NCBI GenBank assembly: GCA_028622995.1
Contig: JAJQJQ010000122.1
Location: 1-64,000 of the forward strand
Direction: 5' to 3'
Source: Panagrolaimus kolymaensis
Taxonomy: Eukaryota > Nematoda > Chromadorea > Rhabditida > Panagrolaimidae
DNA: 64,000 nt
Made by a program: the position numbers and the translations under genes. Below the pieces are notes generated by a model. It saw nothing but the letters and a program-made list of their open reading frames with translations, searched no databases and was not told the origin of the DNA. Positions 24,291 through 35,625 of the stretch are shown piece by piece. How positions within the stretch are numbered: position 1 is the stretch's first letter; each line of letters begins with the position of its first letter.

Positions 24291-27200
24291 TTTTCTTTTA
24301 CTCTTTTCCCATCTTCTTCATTAAATGCTTATTATTATTATTCTTATTATTATTGTTGTTGTTGTACAGAGTTTAAAAAAGTTGTATTAATACCTCTCGG
24401 TTTTCCTTCGAGTCTTCAATGTACATAATTTAACTTACTTTTTTTATTATTATTATAAAGATGATAATGATTTCTTTCAACACAAATCAGTGCATTTTTT
24501 GCCTTTTTGTTTTTAAATTTTGACTGACTTTTTTTTGTACATAAATTTTCTTCTCTTTTTGCTCATTTTACTTTTATTGTTTTTCCTCGAAAAAAATATA
24601 ACAACCCAAAATTGTCTTTGATTTTTTTTATAATTTTTTTATTAAAATTCCATAGGAATTTCGTGCTTTCTTTCTTCTTTTTTCTGTGTTTTTCAAACAA
24701 CCATTCACTGTTTTTCGCTTTTTTTATGTTTCAACAACCATTTTTTTTTGTGTTCCGGTGACATTCGTTTAAAAAAAGCTGCGCTCAAACGTGTATTATT
24801 GTTTATATTTCTTTACTATCTATTAAACTGTATTATTAATTTTGACAATTTAAATTAAAAACAATTTATAAAAAAAATTAAGAATCTTTTTTGTATCTCT
24901 TTTACAATTCTTCGAAGTAAAAAAAAAAGCAAAGCTCAAAAACGCGTCTTTAATTTTGGAAAATATATTTATTTTTGGTGAATTTTTACAAAAAAAAATT
25001 TATTCACTTCTTAAAAATAATAAATTCTATTTTTAGCATTAAAAAATAAATAGTATCACAAATTAGATACAAAAATGAAAAAGGTCTTTTTTTATATTTG
25101 TTTTTATTTTCTTTTTAAAATTTTTTGTTTGTTTGTGCGCATGTTAAGAATCCCAACTAAAAAAGTGATAATAGTAAATTATTATTTTTATATGCAATTA
25201 CTATTATATTAAGAATTAAAAAATTATTATTAAAAAATAAAAAATTAATTAGTTTTTTACGTGCGTACACATACATACAACAAAAAAAATACAGACAATA
25301 ACAATGAGTAATGTTTTGATTAAAATTAAAAGAAAATGGACGAAAATACAGTAATCAAAATGTAGTGTCGGGTTTTGTAGTTTTTTTTATTCCTCTTTCA
25401 AAGAATGGAAATAATAATCAAAAACAGTTTAATTAAAAAAATAATTAAGTTATTTGTATACTTGATTTGCTTGATGACGATTTCAGTAAATAATTAGTCA
25501 TTAATTTGGAGTCGGAAGACAGTATAATTAGATATGCGTGTATTAGAATTTTCTTTATACAATTTTGGTTGGCAATGATGATAATCGTAGCTTCATCGTT
25601 TGGAATGCTACAAAAATTATTTCTTAAAATCGGTCGATGAGACATTTTTTGTTATTGTTAAAGAACATTAACTCATACTTATATTGTATTTATACCCAAA
25701 TAACTTCAACTATTCATTTATTATTCCACATTTTATGCTTTTTCTTTTTTTGATTAACCTTCAATCGGATTTTCTTATGTACATTGTTTTGTTATAATTT
25801 CTTTGCAAAATACATTTTTTCATTTCTTTTAAAAATACTTGTACTTAACATTTATTAAATGAAGTAAAAGTCTAAATCATGAGTTTTTTTTCAAAGATAC
25901 AAAGTAAAAAGTTGTTGTTCATTTTTTTTTGCCGCCACCAATACAAATTTCATATAGTGTTTGCTTTCATTCAATGAAATTAGCAAAAATTGAGTCATAA
26001 AATTGGGAAAAAGAAAAATCAAAGCACAAACAAACAAAAGTGGTAGTAATAAAAAAAAATAGGAGCCTGTTTACGTAATTCGTTCTTTTTCTTTTAAAAT
26101 TATATTATTTGATAAAAGAAAAAGTCCTTTCTTTAGAAAAAAAGAGGTAAAGAAAAGGTTAATGCTTTTTATTGAATGTACTTTTAAAACTGAAACCATT
26201 TTTTAAAGAAAAAAACAAAATTAAAAAACATAAACACAAGGTTATTTTTTGAGTGATCAGAAATACAATTTAAAAATAAATGTATTGGAACATTTTTTTG
26301 AAAGTGTAATTATTTACTTATCCATAAAAAATAAGAGATGTACCACCATTGATATGCAACATTAAAAGCTTAATACAGGTCCAAAAAAGTTACTTAAAGG
26401 GGCACTTTCACCTGACTCAAATTTTTGCTTACGACATGTTTTACCTCCTAGCGCGAAAGTTCTTTGTCAAGTCCATTTCGAAAATGTTTGTAAGCCTTGG
26501 TCAAACTTCGTGAAATTTTTGAAATTTTTTCCAAAGCTTGACAAAAACTTACAAACCTTTTCGAAATGGACTTGACAAAGAACTTTCGCGCTAGGAGGTA
26601 AAACATGTCGTAAGCAAAAATTTGAGTCAGGTGAAAGTGCCCCTTTAATTTAAAATTAAGATTTGACTTTATTTCATATTGCTTTAGTCTATTATTCTCC
26701 TTTTTTAAAGAATAAACTTGGATCGGAAAAAATGGTTAAACGCTTTTTTAGTCTTTGATCAATCATGTTTGCAACAAACAAAAAAAGATATTTAGTTCGT
26801 ATCATTGCACTTGATTTTGGGAAAGCACAAAAGATCAGACGGATGAATGATCGAAACACGCAATGAGACCGTTTTTATATTGTTTTGTTTGGAAAACATT
26901 GCGTAAAGATCAAATATTATATATTCATTCCAAAAAAGTGCAACTTTTTAACCCCCTCACTTCATCTTCCGTTAGGCTTTAATCCCGTTATAAATAAATG
27001 TTTATTAAAAAAAATAATCCGATTTGCGTCAATCGACACTCACTTACTGAATGACTGACTGCCTCTTTCTTTCTATTTACTATTTCCGGAATTTTTTTTT
27101 AATAATAATATTTAATAACAAAACACTAATCTTTTTTTTATCTCTTATCAACAATTTTTGGTCTTTCTTTAATCACACTCACACATAAATATATGTATTT

Positions 27201-30200
27201 GAGTCACAGCTTTTTAGAGATGTAATATGTACACAGATAAAAAAAGTCCTTGTTTTAAAGACTTCTTAATTTAGGATTTTTGCTTAAAAAAGGGATTATC
27301 TCTCTTTTCCCCCTTCATTCCTTTCATGGCTTGCTTGTTTTTTTTTTGCGGAGGCAAATAAAAATCCCTAAAATGTATCCTTTTTTGATCCTCGCCAAAA
27401 AAATAAACGAATGACGACAACATTGTTTTTTCCGCTTTTTTTAATTTTATTATTGCTTTTTTACTCTTTAAAAAAGACGTTTAGAAGGGTTGGAAGAAAA
27501 CCAGAAAATGAACTTTTCAAAATGGATTAAGTCATTCAACAATAAAAAGAAAGTTTTTCAAAAAGATTTTTAGCTGCTGCCAAAAATGAATAAAGCAATG
27601 ACGTGATTGACCTTTGAAGTTCAAATATTAAAACAAAAAACGTATTGTAATCATCGCGTCTCTATGAAAACAAAGTTTTCATGAAAATCAAAAAAAAGTT
27701 CAAGAATTCAATGAGAAAACAAAAAATGCGATCAAAGAATGTCTTGTCTTCTCTTCTGTGTCTGAGTCGTTGTTGTTTAAATGTTTTTGCATGGAATTGA
27801 TTTTTAGCAATTGATTTAAAGATAAAAATAGAAAAAAGCAGCGAAGCCAGAGAAAAAAAAGTGTGCAGAAAAACAAATGTTTTTGTTTTTGTTCTAGCTG
27901 CCTCGCCTAATGTCTGAAATAATGGGTTCCTTGACAGCAACATTACTCAATGAAAGTTTAAATAAAGACAAGAGTTCCAATAAGACTCACTCGGAACTAA
28001 TTTGATAAAAGTTTAAATTAATGAATACAAATAATAATAAAAATTTAGTTCCTAAAGGGTATCACTGTGTCTGAAAAAACAAATTAAAGAATTTCATTTT
28101 ATTTAAAACTTTCATTTTCACGAGTGCTTTACGACGTTTAACATTTTGTGCAACATGTAATTTGTGTTTGGCATTGCTTGATTTAAAAAAGTACTTTAAT
28201 TTTCTGTATGTATCCTTACTAAATTAAGCCTTTAATGCTTTTGTTATTTCCAATAAATTTTGTTTTCATTCGACAAATAACCTTATTTATTAAATACATA
28301 TACAGACATTCCAAATAAATGTCTAAAATTTAAAAATCAATGGACAAAAATAAAAAACTCTTTGCAAAGAGAGAATCATCTGCCCTCAATTAAATAGACG
28401 TGTTTTAAGTTTGAACCAAAACAAACGATTTTTGTTCCGTGAAAAAAAAAAAAGTTGCTGACACAGACAGCTTTAATAGATTTTTTTGTCAGTTTTTTGT
28501 TGCCAATTTTTATTTATTACTTGATAAAAAAAAAAGAAGAAACGAAGAAGGAAGTATCTTCAAAAATTTTTTGTTTTTGGTTGGGTTTGAGATGAAAATC
28601 AAAAAACAATAGACGCATCTCTTTCATTTCCCTCTTACTCATTCACTCATGTGGGTGTTGTTTTCTTTCTTTTTTTTTTGCAAACAATTTCACATCCCAC
28701 AATATTTTTTATGTTTTTTTATAACTGAACATCAGTATTAAAAAATATTGTCAACAAAAAAAAAAGCAAAACAAAATAAAACCATGACCAAAGAAGCAAG
28801 CATGAGAAAAGATTTTTTTCGAAAGAAATGAAAAAAATAAAAGCAACGAAGATGAAGCAAACACATGAAATTTTGAAAGAATGGTTTTAAATCTTTAACA
28901 TTTTAATATTTCTTTTTGGTGATCATGGAACTTCTGTGCTAAAAAAATATTTCCTCGAAAAGAAGAATGAGAACAAACAAAAAAAAGTGTTATTCAGCTT
29001 TTCATAAAAAAAATCAGCTGAGAATACAAAAAATAAAAATGCTTTACTTGCGTGGTGATTAATAAAAAAGAGTAATAATCCTGCTTTATTCATTCACATT
29101 CTAGGTAAATCATTTATTGGATATCCAAAAAAAGCTGAGACTCAAATGAGTTAAAATACCGACTTTGGTTATTCATATTCTTTATTGATCTCAATCAGAA
29201 TTTTTTTATGACCACTCTATCTCTTACTAATTTTTCTTCTCATTCATTTGATCGCTGCAATCATTTTTTTTAAACAATTTTATTATTAAACTTTTGTCGT
29301 TTCCCGAAATACGATATCGTTGGTAGCCTGAAACAACAAATGCCATTTTCCAAAAGTTACATGACATTTTCAAATTGATCTTTCTTTCTTTCTTCCTTCC
29401 GTCCATTCACTGTTCCATAAATACTTCTTTTAAAAAAAAAAATATGAAACCTTTTGTCTTTGTTTTTAAAATCTCAGAAAGGAACATGAGAAAAAGATTA
29501 TTCAGTTCATTCAGTGTTAAAATCACGTCATATATTTATTTATTTTTGTGGGTTAATCTTTATTTTTTTCCAATAAAATAATAATGGAAACTATAACAAA
29601 ATAAAACAATTAACCTTTTGTTCTAAACTTTGTTTTAAAAATAAACAAATATAATTTTAATTAAACACACGCACAAAAAAGCAAAGATTCGTAAATGACG
29701 TTTGTAATTTTGTTTTGCTTTATGGTAGTTAGAAAATAAAATACATATATTTTTAAATTTACGTATTCTTTTGGGAATTATTAATCTAATCACATTTAAC
29801 ATTTTCTCATGAGATTTGTAATGGGAACGCTTAACATAGTAAAAAAAGAGCTCAAAAAACACACAGAAATTTTAAATAAAAGCAATAATAATTGAGTGGG
29901 TGATTTATAAAATATCCTTTATTTTCTCGTTGTTGCAATAAAAAAGGTTAAAAAATAGTTTAATTCTATAATCATAGATAGTATTTTATTGGTAAAAATA
30001 ACGTTATTAAGAGTTTTCGTAGTTTCACAACACAAGTCAAAGTTTTTATTTCCCTCTTTTTGAAGCTATAAATGCTGGTTTCTTTGTTGCATCAAATCAG
30101 TGGGCTTATTTTTGTTTAAATAAATAGTAATGCCTTTGAACTATGTGTTTTATAACGTGCATAAGATGAAATCAAATTAGGAAGTTTGAAAATTATAAAG

Positions 30201-30349
30201 TAAGCACACAAAAAAATAACAAAGTAAAAAAGTTTTTATTGCAGGTGGATTTTCGCTTTAATTAATTTCAATTTTTTATGTCTGGTTTATTTACTAAGAA
30301 TTGTAACACACCACGAACAAAGGTAAAAAAAATAATTATAAATAAATAA
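24291..30349. other. Gene-poor region downstream of the nuclear receptor gene
   Basis: Six kilobases with no convincing exon. The first few hundred bases, rich in TTATTATTATT and TGTACATAA-type stretches, are probably the 3' UTR of the nuclear receptor gene. The rest is A/T-run-rich and contains one clear foldback element near 26.4-26.65 kb. ORFs at 27662-27943 and 29375-29862 are Phe/Lys/Ile-rich and look like chance. Confidence 0.5.
26394..26648. mobile_element. Foldback MITE-like element flanked by TTAA
   Basis: A 247-base palindromic unit (26398-26644). Its outer arms begin AGGGGCACTTTCACCTGACT and end in the exact reverse complement. The arms match for at least about 90 bases, with a few mismatches near the centre (26480-26550). 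Both ends abut TTAA, at 26394-26397 and 26645-26648. Non-coding inverted-repeat elements flanked by TTAA are typical of piggyBac-type MITEs. TTAA is itself a palindrome, so it could also be part of the inverted repeat. There is no ORF. Confidence 0.75.
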
Positions 30350-30894
30350 TCAAAAAGATCTGGATGGTTTAATTCTATTATTTGATGAATTTACTGTGGA
30401 TGATGCAACAGCGGCAGCTACCGTAACCGTATTGCTTTCGGTATCCACACAACATATTTGTCGAACAATTTCTCGTCGAAGTGTGCTGCTAAGAGCTAAA
30501 AGGAACCAGGGCGGAGTGAGGGTTGTTAAATCATTTACATAAACTTGATATGAAAATAATGAAATACGCAATGCTGAAGTTGGTAAAACAAGGAAAAGAA
30601 TCTGCAAAATATTTTTTTATTATTAAACCTAGCATTTTTTAATATATTGTTTAACTTACTTGAAGTGTGCCAGAAGCAAGTTGAGTGAAAAATACGAGTA
30701 AATTAAAACAAAATAATTTGATGTTATGTGGTGAAGTTTTGTTTGTGGAACTGCTGCCAGCTTTATTACCCCATCGTTGCCAAATAAGATAACCACAAAC
30801 ATAAATATTCATAACAAAACACAATACCGCGCATGTGAGAACAACAATGGATGTATTTCGACTATTTTTCATATAAGGTATATCGATGGTACTA

Positions 30895-31240
30895 TGTCAC
30901 GCGGTGACAGATAAGATATTGGTGTCGTCGAGGTTTCGGTTGATAGTCCTTGGGAGTTGGTTGCATCTTCTGTAGCTGGGATTTTCCAAATAAGACAAGA
31001 ACATATTCACATACATCTTTATTCAGGACAAACAACAACCAGCACAGACAAACATGTAACACACAACTACTACTACAAAAGTGAGACAAAAGTAAAGCAA
31101 GCATAAGTATGCAAATAGGCTGCCATCTTGCTGGCTGTTTCGTTACAGGACAATCAAGAGGAGCGAGAAGTTTGAATGATAGGGGAAGCACAAGTGAGAG
31201 ATTCTGCAGCAAGAGAATGTGGGAGATGAGCCACATGACA
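30895..31240 (-). repeat. LTR (3' LTR in the element's orientation)
   Basis: 346 bases, with TG...CA ends. It contains CCTGAATAAAG in minus orientation, a polyadenylation signal. The end at 30895-30909 is a 15-base hairpin (TGTCAC-n3-GTGACA). It is virtually identical to the copy at 32448-32793. Confidence 0.9.
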
Positions 31241-32447
31241 CGCCGCCACCCCATCTAAAATGTGTCCTCACATTTTGTAAGCAAGCATACGACCAAACCA
31301 CGAAGTTGAAACCATTCACATTTCTGGATCATAGAATATCCTTTCATAACACATTTCTTGGACCAAGCATCTTTCTCCATATCGGCATCGGCATCAGTAC
31401 AAGACATTAAGCATAATTGCTGTCAGGGTTTATCAAGTCTGCATCCAAGATATATTCCTTCGCCATGAGTACATAAGAACATAACCATCTTCATCCATAT
31501 CACTAGCATTCAATTTCGACATAAGCTGTCATACGATCAGCACAGGGACAACGAGAACAAGCAAGTTGATGATTTACCTGCTGTCATTGAAGCATTCGAT
31601 TACAACGAAATCAAGATCATTTCATAAAAGAGCCATCGATCATACCATTGTTGAATCCATGTTGCTGTTACCATAGTTCATCGATATAGGCCAGCCGCTC
31701 CATTCGCGTACTGTTACCATTCTTTCAGGCCAGCCACTCGCGTACTGTTACCATCGATATAGGCCAGCGGAACATAACAATAAGATCATACCATAAAGCA
31801 AGAGTACATCCAACAATCACATCATAACAAGAAGCACACAGAAGAAATTCATCATCCATAAGGAGCACATGTATACCATCGTCGAATCCATATCGCTGTA
31901 GTGCCAGGGGAACACTATCCAAAATACGTCCTGATTATCGCCATGGTGAGAGGCACACCATTCACTTGGTTCTAAAGACCATAAAATCGCCCCATTAAAA
32001 GATCGACCAGTAACATCTCCTTCTTCTTTGCGACGAGATACACTTCATTTTCATAACATAAGACATTCATAACACAAGAGCATTAACAATCCATAGAGTT
32101 TTCTTTACATAAACAGCAAAGTTTCTTATCCATTAGTTCAATCACAAGTTTTTTCATAGGTTCTTTACCAAGTTCATTTTCTTTCAAGACCATTTTCAAG
32201 TTCAGTTTCTTCCATTCCAGTAGTACATCACGTTCGTTGTCGGCTTCTCCATAAGCATTTCATATTCACGAGGTTGTTTGACTTCGATTCAATCCATAGT
32301 TCCATGATTGAGATGAGCAAGAGACCATCCGACCATTACCAAGAGTTCACCAGTATTATCATCATCTTCGAATAGTTCAGCTGTTCCTTTGATTCCATTG
32401 ATTGCAGCAATATTACCAAGACAGGATCAGTTGGGTAGGGCCCTCCA

Positions 32448-32793
32448 TGTCACGCGGTGACAGATAAGATATTGGTGTCGTCGAGGTTTCGGTTGATAGT
32501 CCTTGGGAGTTGGTTGCATCTTCTGTAGCTGGGATTTTTCAAATAAGACAAGAACATATTCACATACATCTTTATTCAGGACAAACAACAACCAGCACAG
32601 ACAAACATGTAACACACAACTACTACTACAAAAGTGAGACAAAAGTAAAGCAAGCATAAGTATGCAAATAGGCTGCCATCTTGCTGGCTGTTTCGTTACA
32701 GGACAATCAAGAGGAGCGAGAAGTTTGAATGATAGGGGAAGCACAAGTGAGAGATTCTGCAGCAAGAGAATGTGGGAGATGAGCCACATGACA
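32448..32793 (-). repeat. LTR (5' LTR in the element's orientation)
   Basis: Second copy of the 346-base terminal repeat, with one visible substitution against the other copy (TTTTTC here, TTTTCC there). It is directly followed, on the minus strand, by a TGG-starting primer binding site candidate at 32430-32447. Confidence 0.9.
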
Positions 32794-33318
32794 ACTATCA
32801 AGAACATAACCTTTCTCGGGTGTGGATTCATTTGAAAGTTTGAGTTCAACTTTAGCAAACCATAAATGTATTGTAATTAAATTTGGTAATAAATATATTA
32901 TGGGAATCATAAAAATTAATTTATCCCTCCAAAATGATTTATATGATGCTTTAAAAAGGATTACAGTAAAACGATTGAAAGATAAAAGTAAATCAAAAAG
33001 ACAGCTTGCATGTTGAGTATCATACAGTAAAACATAAAATAAAGTAACAAAAAATCCATTTCTAGGAAGTCCAGCATAAAATGATAACTTTGCAGGGCAA
33101 GCCATAGCTCGAGTGAAAAAATAATAAAGGATCGAATTTAAAATGGAATTAATAGAAGAAAATCCAAAAATTTTATAAAATGATCCCGTGTAATTTAATC
33201 TTGATTTAGCGATAAACATAACATACAATGTAATCAAATACAATACATAACTTGGTATGATATAAATTAAGGGAATAAATGCAACAAAATTTGCTTCTTC
33301 TGGTGCCCGTAAAATCAT

Positions 33319-33895
33319 GTTTCAACGTTTCACAAAGCTTTAGATTTTTGCAAAAGAGATAACTAAAAAAATGATATTTTAAAAGCTTCAAAGTATATAA
33401 TTTTCAAACACAGCAATAAAACACTCAATTTTCTTGACAAAAGTTGATAAATAAGTGATTGTAAGTGGCCATTAAAAAATTAATTTCCAAAAAAAATAAA
33501 TGAAAAACGCTCGAAATGGTTTTTTCCATCTCGAAGGCGACAAGTTTTAAAGCAGGTGAAACCAAAAGATGTCATTACTTTTCTTTCTTTACCATTGCAT
33601 AAGTTTTTAATACCAATTAAAATATATCTGCTTTCAATTTTCAGGTAAATTTTGCGTATTGCATTTTCATAAAAGGTTTAAAATTCAAAAAGGTTATTTA
33701 AATCTTTATCACTTAATTTTACTTATATCTTTGAGGAAAATAAAAAATAAAATGTGATATTATTTAAATCAAAATTTTTGGAATAAACAAGAAAGATGCT
33801 TTAAAAATATTACTTACAAATGTATTATAATAATTAATTTATGAAATCTATAAAAAAATGCATCAAAAAATGTTCTAATAAGCAACAATAAAAGT
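33319..33895. other. Intergenic region between the receptor and the heat-shock gene
   Basis: About 580 AT-rich bases without coding signal. It is the shared 5' flank of two divergent genes: the interrupted receptor (minus) and the small heat shock gene (plus). The heat-shock elements lie at its right end. Confidence 0.5.
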
Positions 33896-33908
33896 TTCTG
33901 GAAATTTC
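33896..33908 (+). promoter_or_regulatory. Heat shock element (distal)
   Basis: TTCtgGAAatTTC is a perfect three-unit alternating nTTCnnGAAnnTTCn array, the binding site of HSF-1. It lies about 110 bases upstream of the TATA box of the small heat shock gene. Confidence 0.8.
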
Positions 33909-33970
33909 TTTCATTTTGTGAGAAACGCTCGCTTTTCCCTTTAAATTTCTTTCGCAAAGTATCTCAATTT

Positions 33971-33987
33971 TTCGCGAAACTTCTAGA
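33971..33987 (+). promoter_or_regulatory. Heat shock element (proximal)
   Basis: TTCgcGAAacTTCtaGA is three perfect units plus a partial fourth, about 20 bases upstream of the TATA box. With the distal site it makes strong heat induction of the downstream gene likely. Confidence 0.85.
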
Positions 33988-34005
33988 TGCGAAGAAAAAA
34001 ATGAG

Positions 34006-34012
34006 TATAAAA
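34006..34012 (+). promoter_or_regulatory. TATA box of the small heat shock gene
   Basis: TATAAAA about 93 bases upstream of the ATG and just downstream of the proximal heat shock element. This is the usual arrangement in nematode hsp-16-type promoters. Confidence 0.8.
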
Positions 34013-34104
34013 GACGAATGATTCTTTCAGTTTTTTTAAGTTTAAAAGAAATTTGATTCTTTGAATTAAATCTTAACTCTCAACTCAACGTTCTCTCAAT
34101 CAAA

Positions 34105-34627
34105 ATGTCTCTCTGGATGTATGATCCTCATCGCTCATCTCTCCGACGTCAAATGTTGGATCCTTTTCAAGAAATTGAACGCTCTCTTGATCACTTTTTT
34201 GATGGTCCAAGTCAACAACTCTGCCTTCGTGATCATGCTGGTCAATTAACCAATGATGAAAATGGATTCCGGTAAGTTTTCTTTCTTTCATCCTTTTTTT
34301 GCTGCTTATATTTGACCTCAACCTTTTTTTAGTTATCGCGTCGATGTCCGTTCATTCAAGCCTGATGAAGTCAAAGTTGATCTTGAAGGTGAAAACCTTG
34401 TTGTTCGTGCTGAACATAAAGAAGAAAAAGATGGTGAAGCTGTTCATCGAAGTTTTGTTCGTCGTGTCGCCATTCCAAAAGAAATTCAAAAGGATGCTCT
34501 CAAGTGTAATCTCGATGATAGTGGACGTCTCGTCATCTTTGCGCCCAAAGCTGCTATCGCTGATTCCGATAAGCGCTCAATTCCGATTGAATTCAAGAAG
34601 AATGATGCTGCTGCCGCCAACAAGTAA
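34105..34627 (+). CDS. Small heat shock protein (Hsp20/alpha-crystallin family)
   Basis: ATP-independent chaperone that binds unfolding proteins. Two exons, 34105-34271 and 34333-34627, with a 61-base intron; 153 residues, a normal length for HSP16-class proteins. The N-terminal arm (MSLWMYDPHRSSLRRQMLDP) is followed by the alpha-crystallin domain from about residue 56 (YRVDVRSFKPDEVKV) to about 137, with the conserved beta-strand LDDSGRLVIFAPK. The C-terminal tail carries the I-x-I motif as SIPIEF. Two perfect heat shock elements and a TATA box directly upstream show stress control. The intron interrupts the start of the crystallin domain, as in C. elegans hsp-16 genes. It belongs to the HSP16/SIP-1 type, but I cannot assign a one-to-one orthologue. 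Confidence 0.95.
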
Positions 34628-35625
34628 ACCTTCTTCTCCATCTTTATGGCTCTCATCGGGTTTTGTTTTTTGTTTTTTTTGTCTTGTTGTAAACTATGAC
34701 TTTGTTGTCGTTGTTTTTTAAATAAAGTTTTTTTTTGTTAATTTTTTCTTTTGTGTTTTAAACGGAGGTCAGTATGCGGATGAGTATATGCGTAGTATTA
34801 TCATCGATATTCAAGGCAAAATTTAACACGTTAGACAGAGTTTATTTTGAAGAGAAAAAAAACAGCTTAATATCGTTTACGTTTAAAATCAGGCGATAAA
34901 TATCGTATTGTTTAACATTAAGTTATCTTATCTTTCTAATCCTAAAGTTTTTCTAGTGAAGCGATAAAGTTAACTAAAATTCAAACGACAAAAAAACAGT
35001 ACAGTTTTATTAATAAACATTCTCAAAAGTAAAAAAACAAAACAAAGGCATAATACAATATTATTTCAGACAAAAGAATATGCAATAACAACAGAATGGT
35101 TAAATTCATAAAAGCGGTTAAAGAAATGAACAACAAAGAAACATGAGAAAAAAACATTAAATAAAAGCAAATTAATCCTTGTGGCATGTGGAAAGGTAAA
35201 GAATGATTTAAGTTAAAATAATGTATGACTATGGTTAGCTAATGAAAGCTTTGTAAAAATGTTTTGTTTTTCTCCAAATAATATTTATTCCAATTTAACT
35301 TCCAAAACTTATGTGAATCTTAACATGCTTACAAGAAAACTATACAACTCAAATTTTGTTGTTGCAAGATTTCACACGATATCGATTCCAACTCAAATGT
35401 GAACAAATCGGTTGCAAAAAATCATCATCAAATACTTTCATCATTTCGGTTTTTAATGTTTTTATGTTTTACTTCAACAATATGTTTTCAATAACTTCCA
35501 ACTATTCAGATAATGAAGAATTTATTCATGCTTGACAAAATAAATATAAAAATGTTACAAATTTCAACGTTTCCTAAAACAAAAAAGGTTTAGCACTCTT
35601 TATTAGTAGCTAATATACTCAAAAC
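34628..35625. other. Intergenic region with no coding signal
   Basis: One kilobase of AT-rich sequence between two convergent genes: the heat shock gene (plus) and the PDZ gene (minus). It should hold both 3' UTRs. No repeat or RNA gene was recognised. Confidence 0.5.
34720..34726 (+). terminator. Polyadenylation signal of the small heat shock gene
   Basis: AATAAA at 34721-34726, about 95 bases after the stop codon and followed by a T-rich stretch. Confidence 0.7.

Larger units (their letters stand above)
30895..32793 (-). mobile_element. Non-autonomous LTR retrotransposon inside the receptor exon
   Basis: Two direct repeats of 346 bases, 30895-31240 and 32448-32793, begin TGTCA and end TGACA and differ at one position by eye (about 30985 versus 32538). 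They enclose 1207 bases with no gag or pol ORF. The element is flanked by ACTA duplications at 30891-30894 and 32794-32797. Orientation is minus: read that way, TGGAGGGCCC directly follows the 5' LTR as a primer binding site candidate. A G-rich purine tract (GATGGGGTGGCGGCG) abuts the 3' LTR, and an AATAAA lies inside the LTR. The internal part contains a short duplicated segment around 31690-31770. With no protein genes, it must depend on another element for movement. Superfamily is unassigned; a 4-base duplication suits Gypsy or BEL/Pao. Confidence 0.9.
30350..33318 (-). pseudogene. Serpentine (Srg-like) chemoreceptor GPCR gene, interrupted by an LTR retrotransposon
   Basis: Seven-helix chemoreceptor-type gene on the minus strand. 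Coding pieces: 32794-33318, 30660-30890 (one target-site copy removed) and 30350-30601; 335 codons in frame if the insertion is ignored. The N-terminal piece starts at the ATG at 33318. It carries helices 1-4, including IPSYVLYLITLYVMFIA and the TM3 end LLLSFNRFTVILFKASY, which resembles nematode Srg receptors. The C-terminal piece carries the remaining helices (VVLTCAVLCFVMNIYVCGYLI; LNPPWFL-type end TPPWFLLALSSTLRREIV). A 1.9-kb LTR element sits in the extracellular loop between helices 4 and 5. It reads through to foreign residues and then stops. No other frameshift or stop is present in the receptor, so the damage is recent, or confined to this haplotype. Family assignment to Srg is by resemblance only. 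Confidence 0.82.

Noticed and set aside
32427..32858. 143-codon and 203-codon minus-strand ORFs joining receptor and repeat sequence
   Set aside because: The readings across 32707-33318 and 32427-32858 are chimeras of the receptor exon, the LTR and flanking bases, not separate genes. The same LTR-derived residues recur at 30892-31254.
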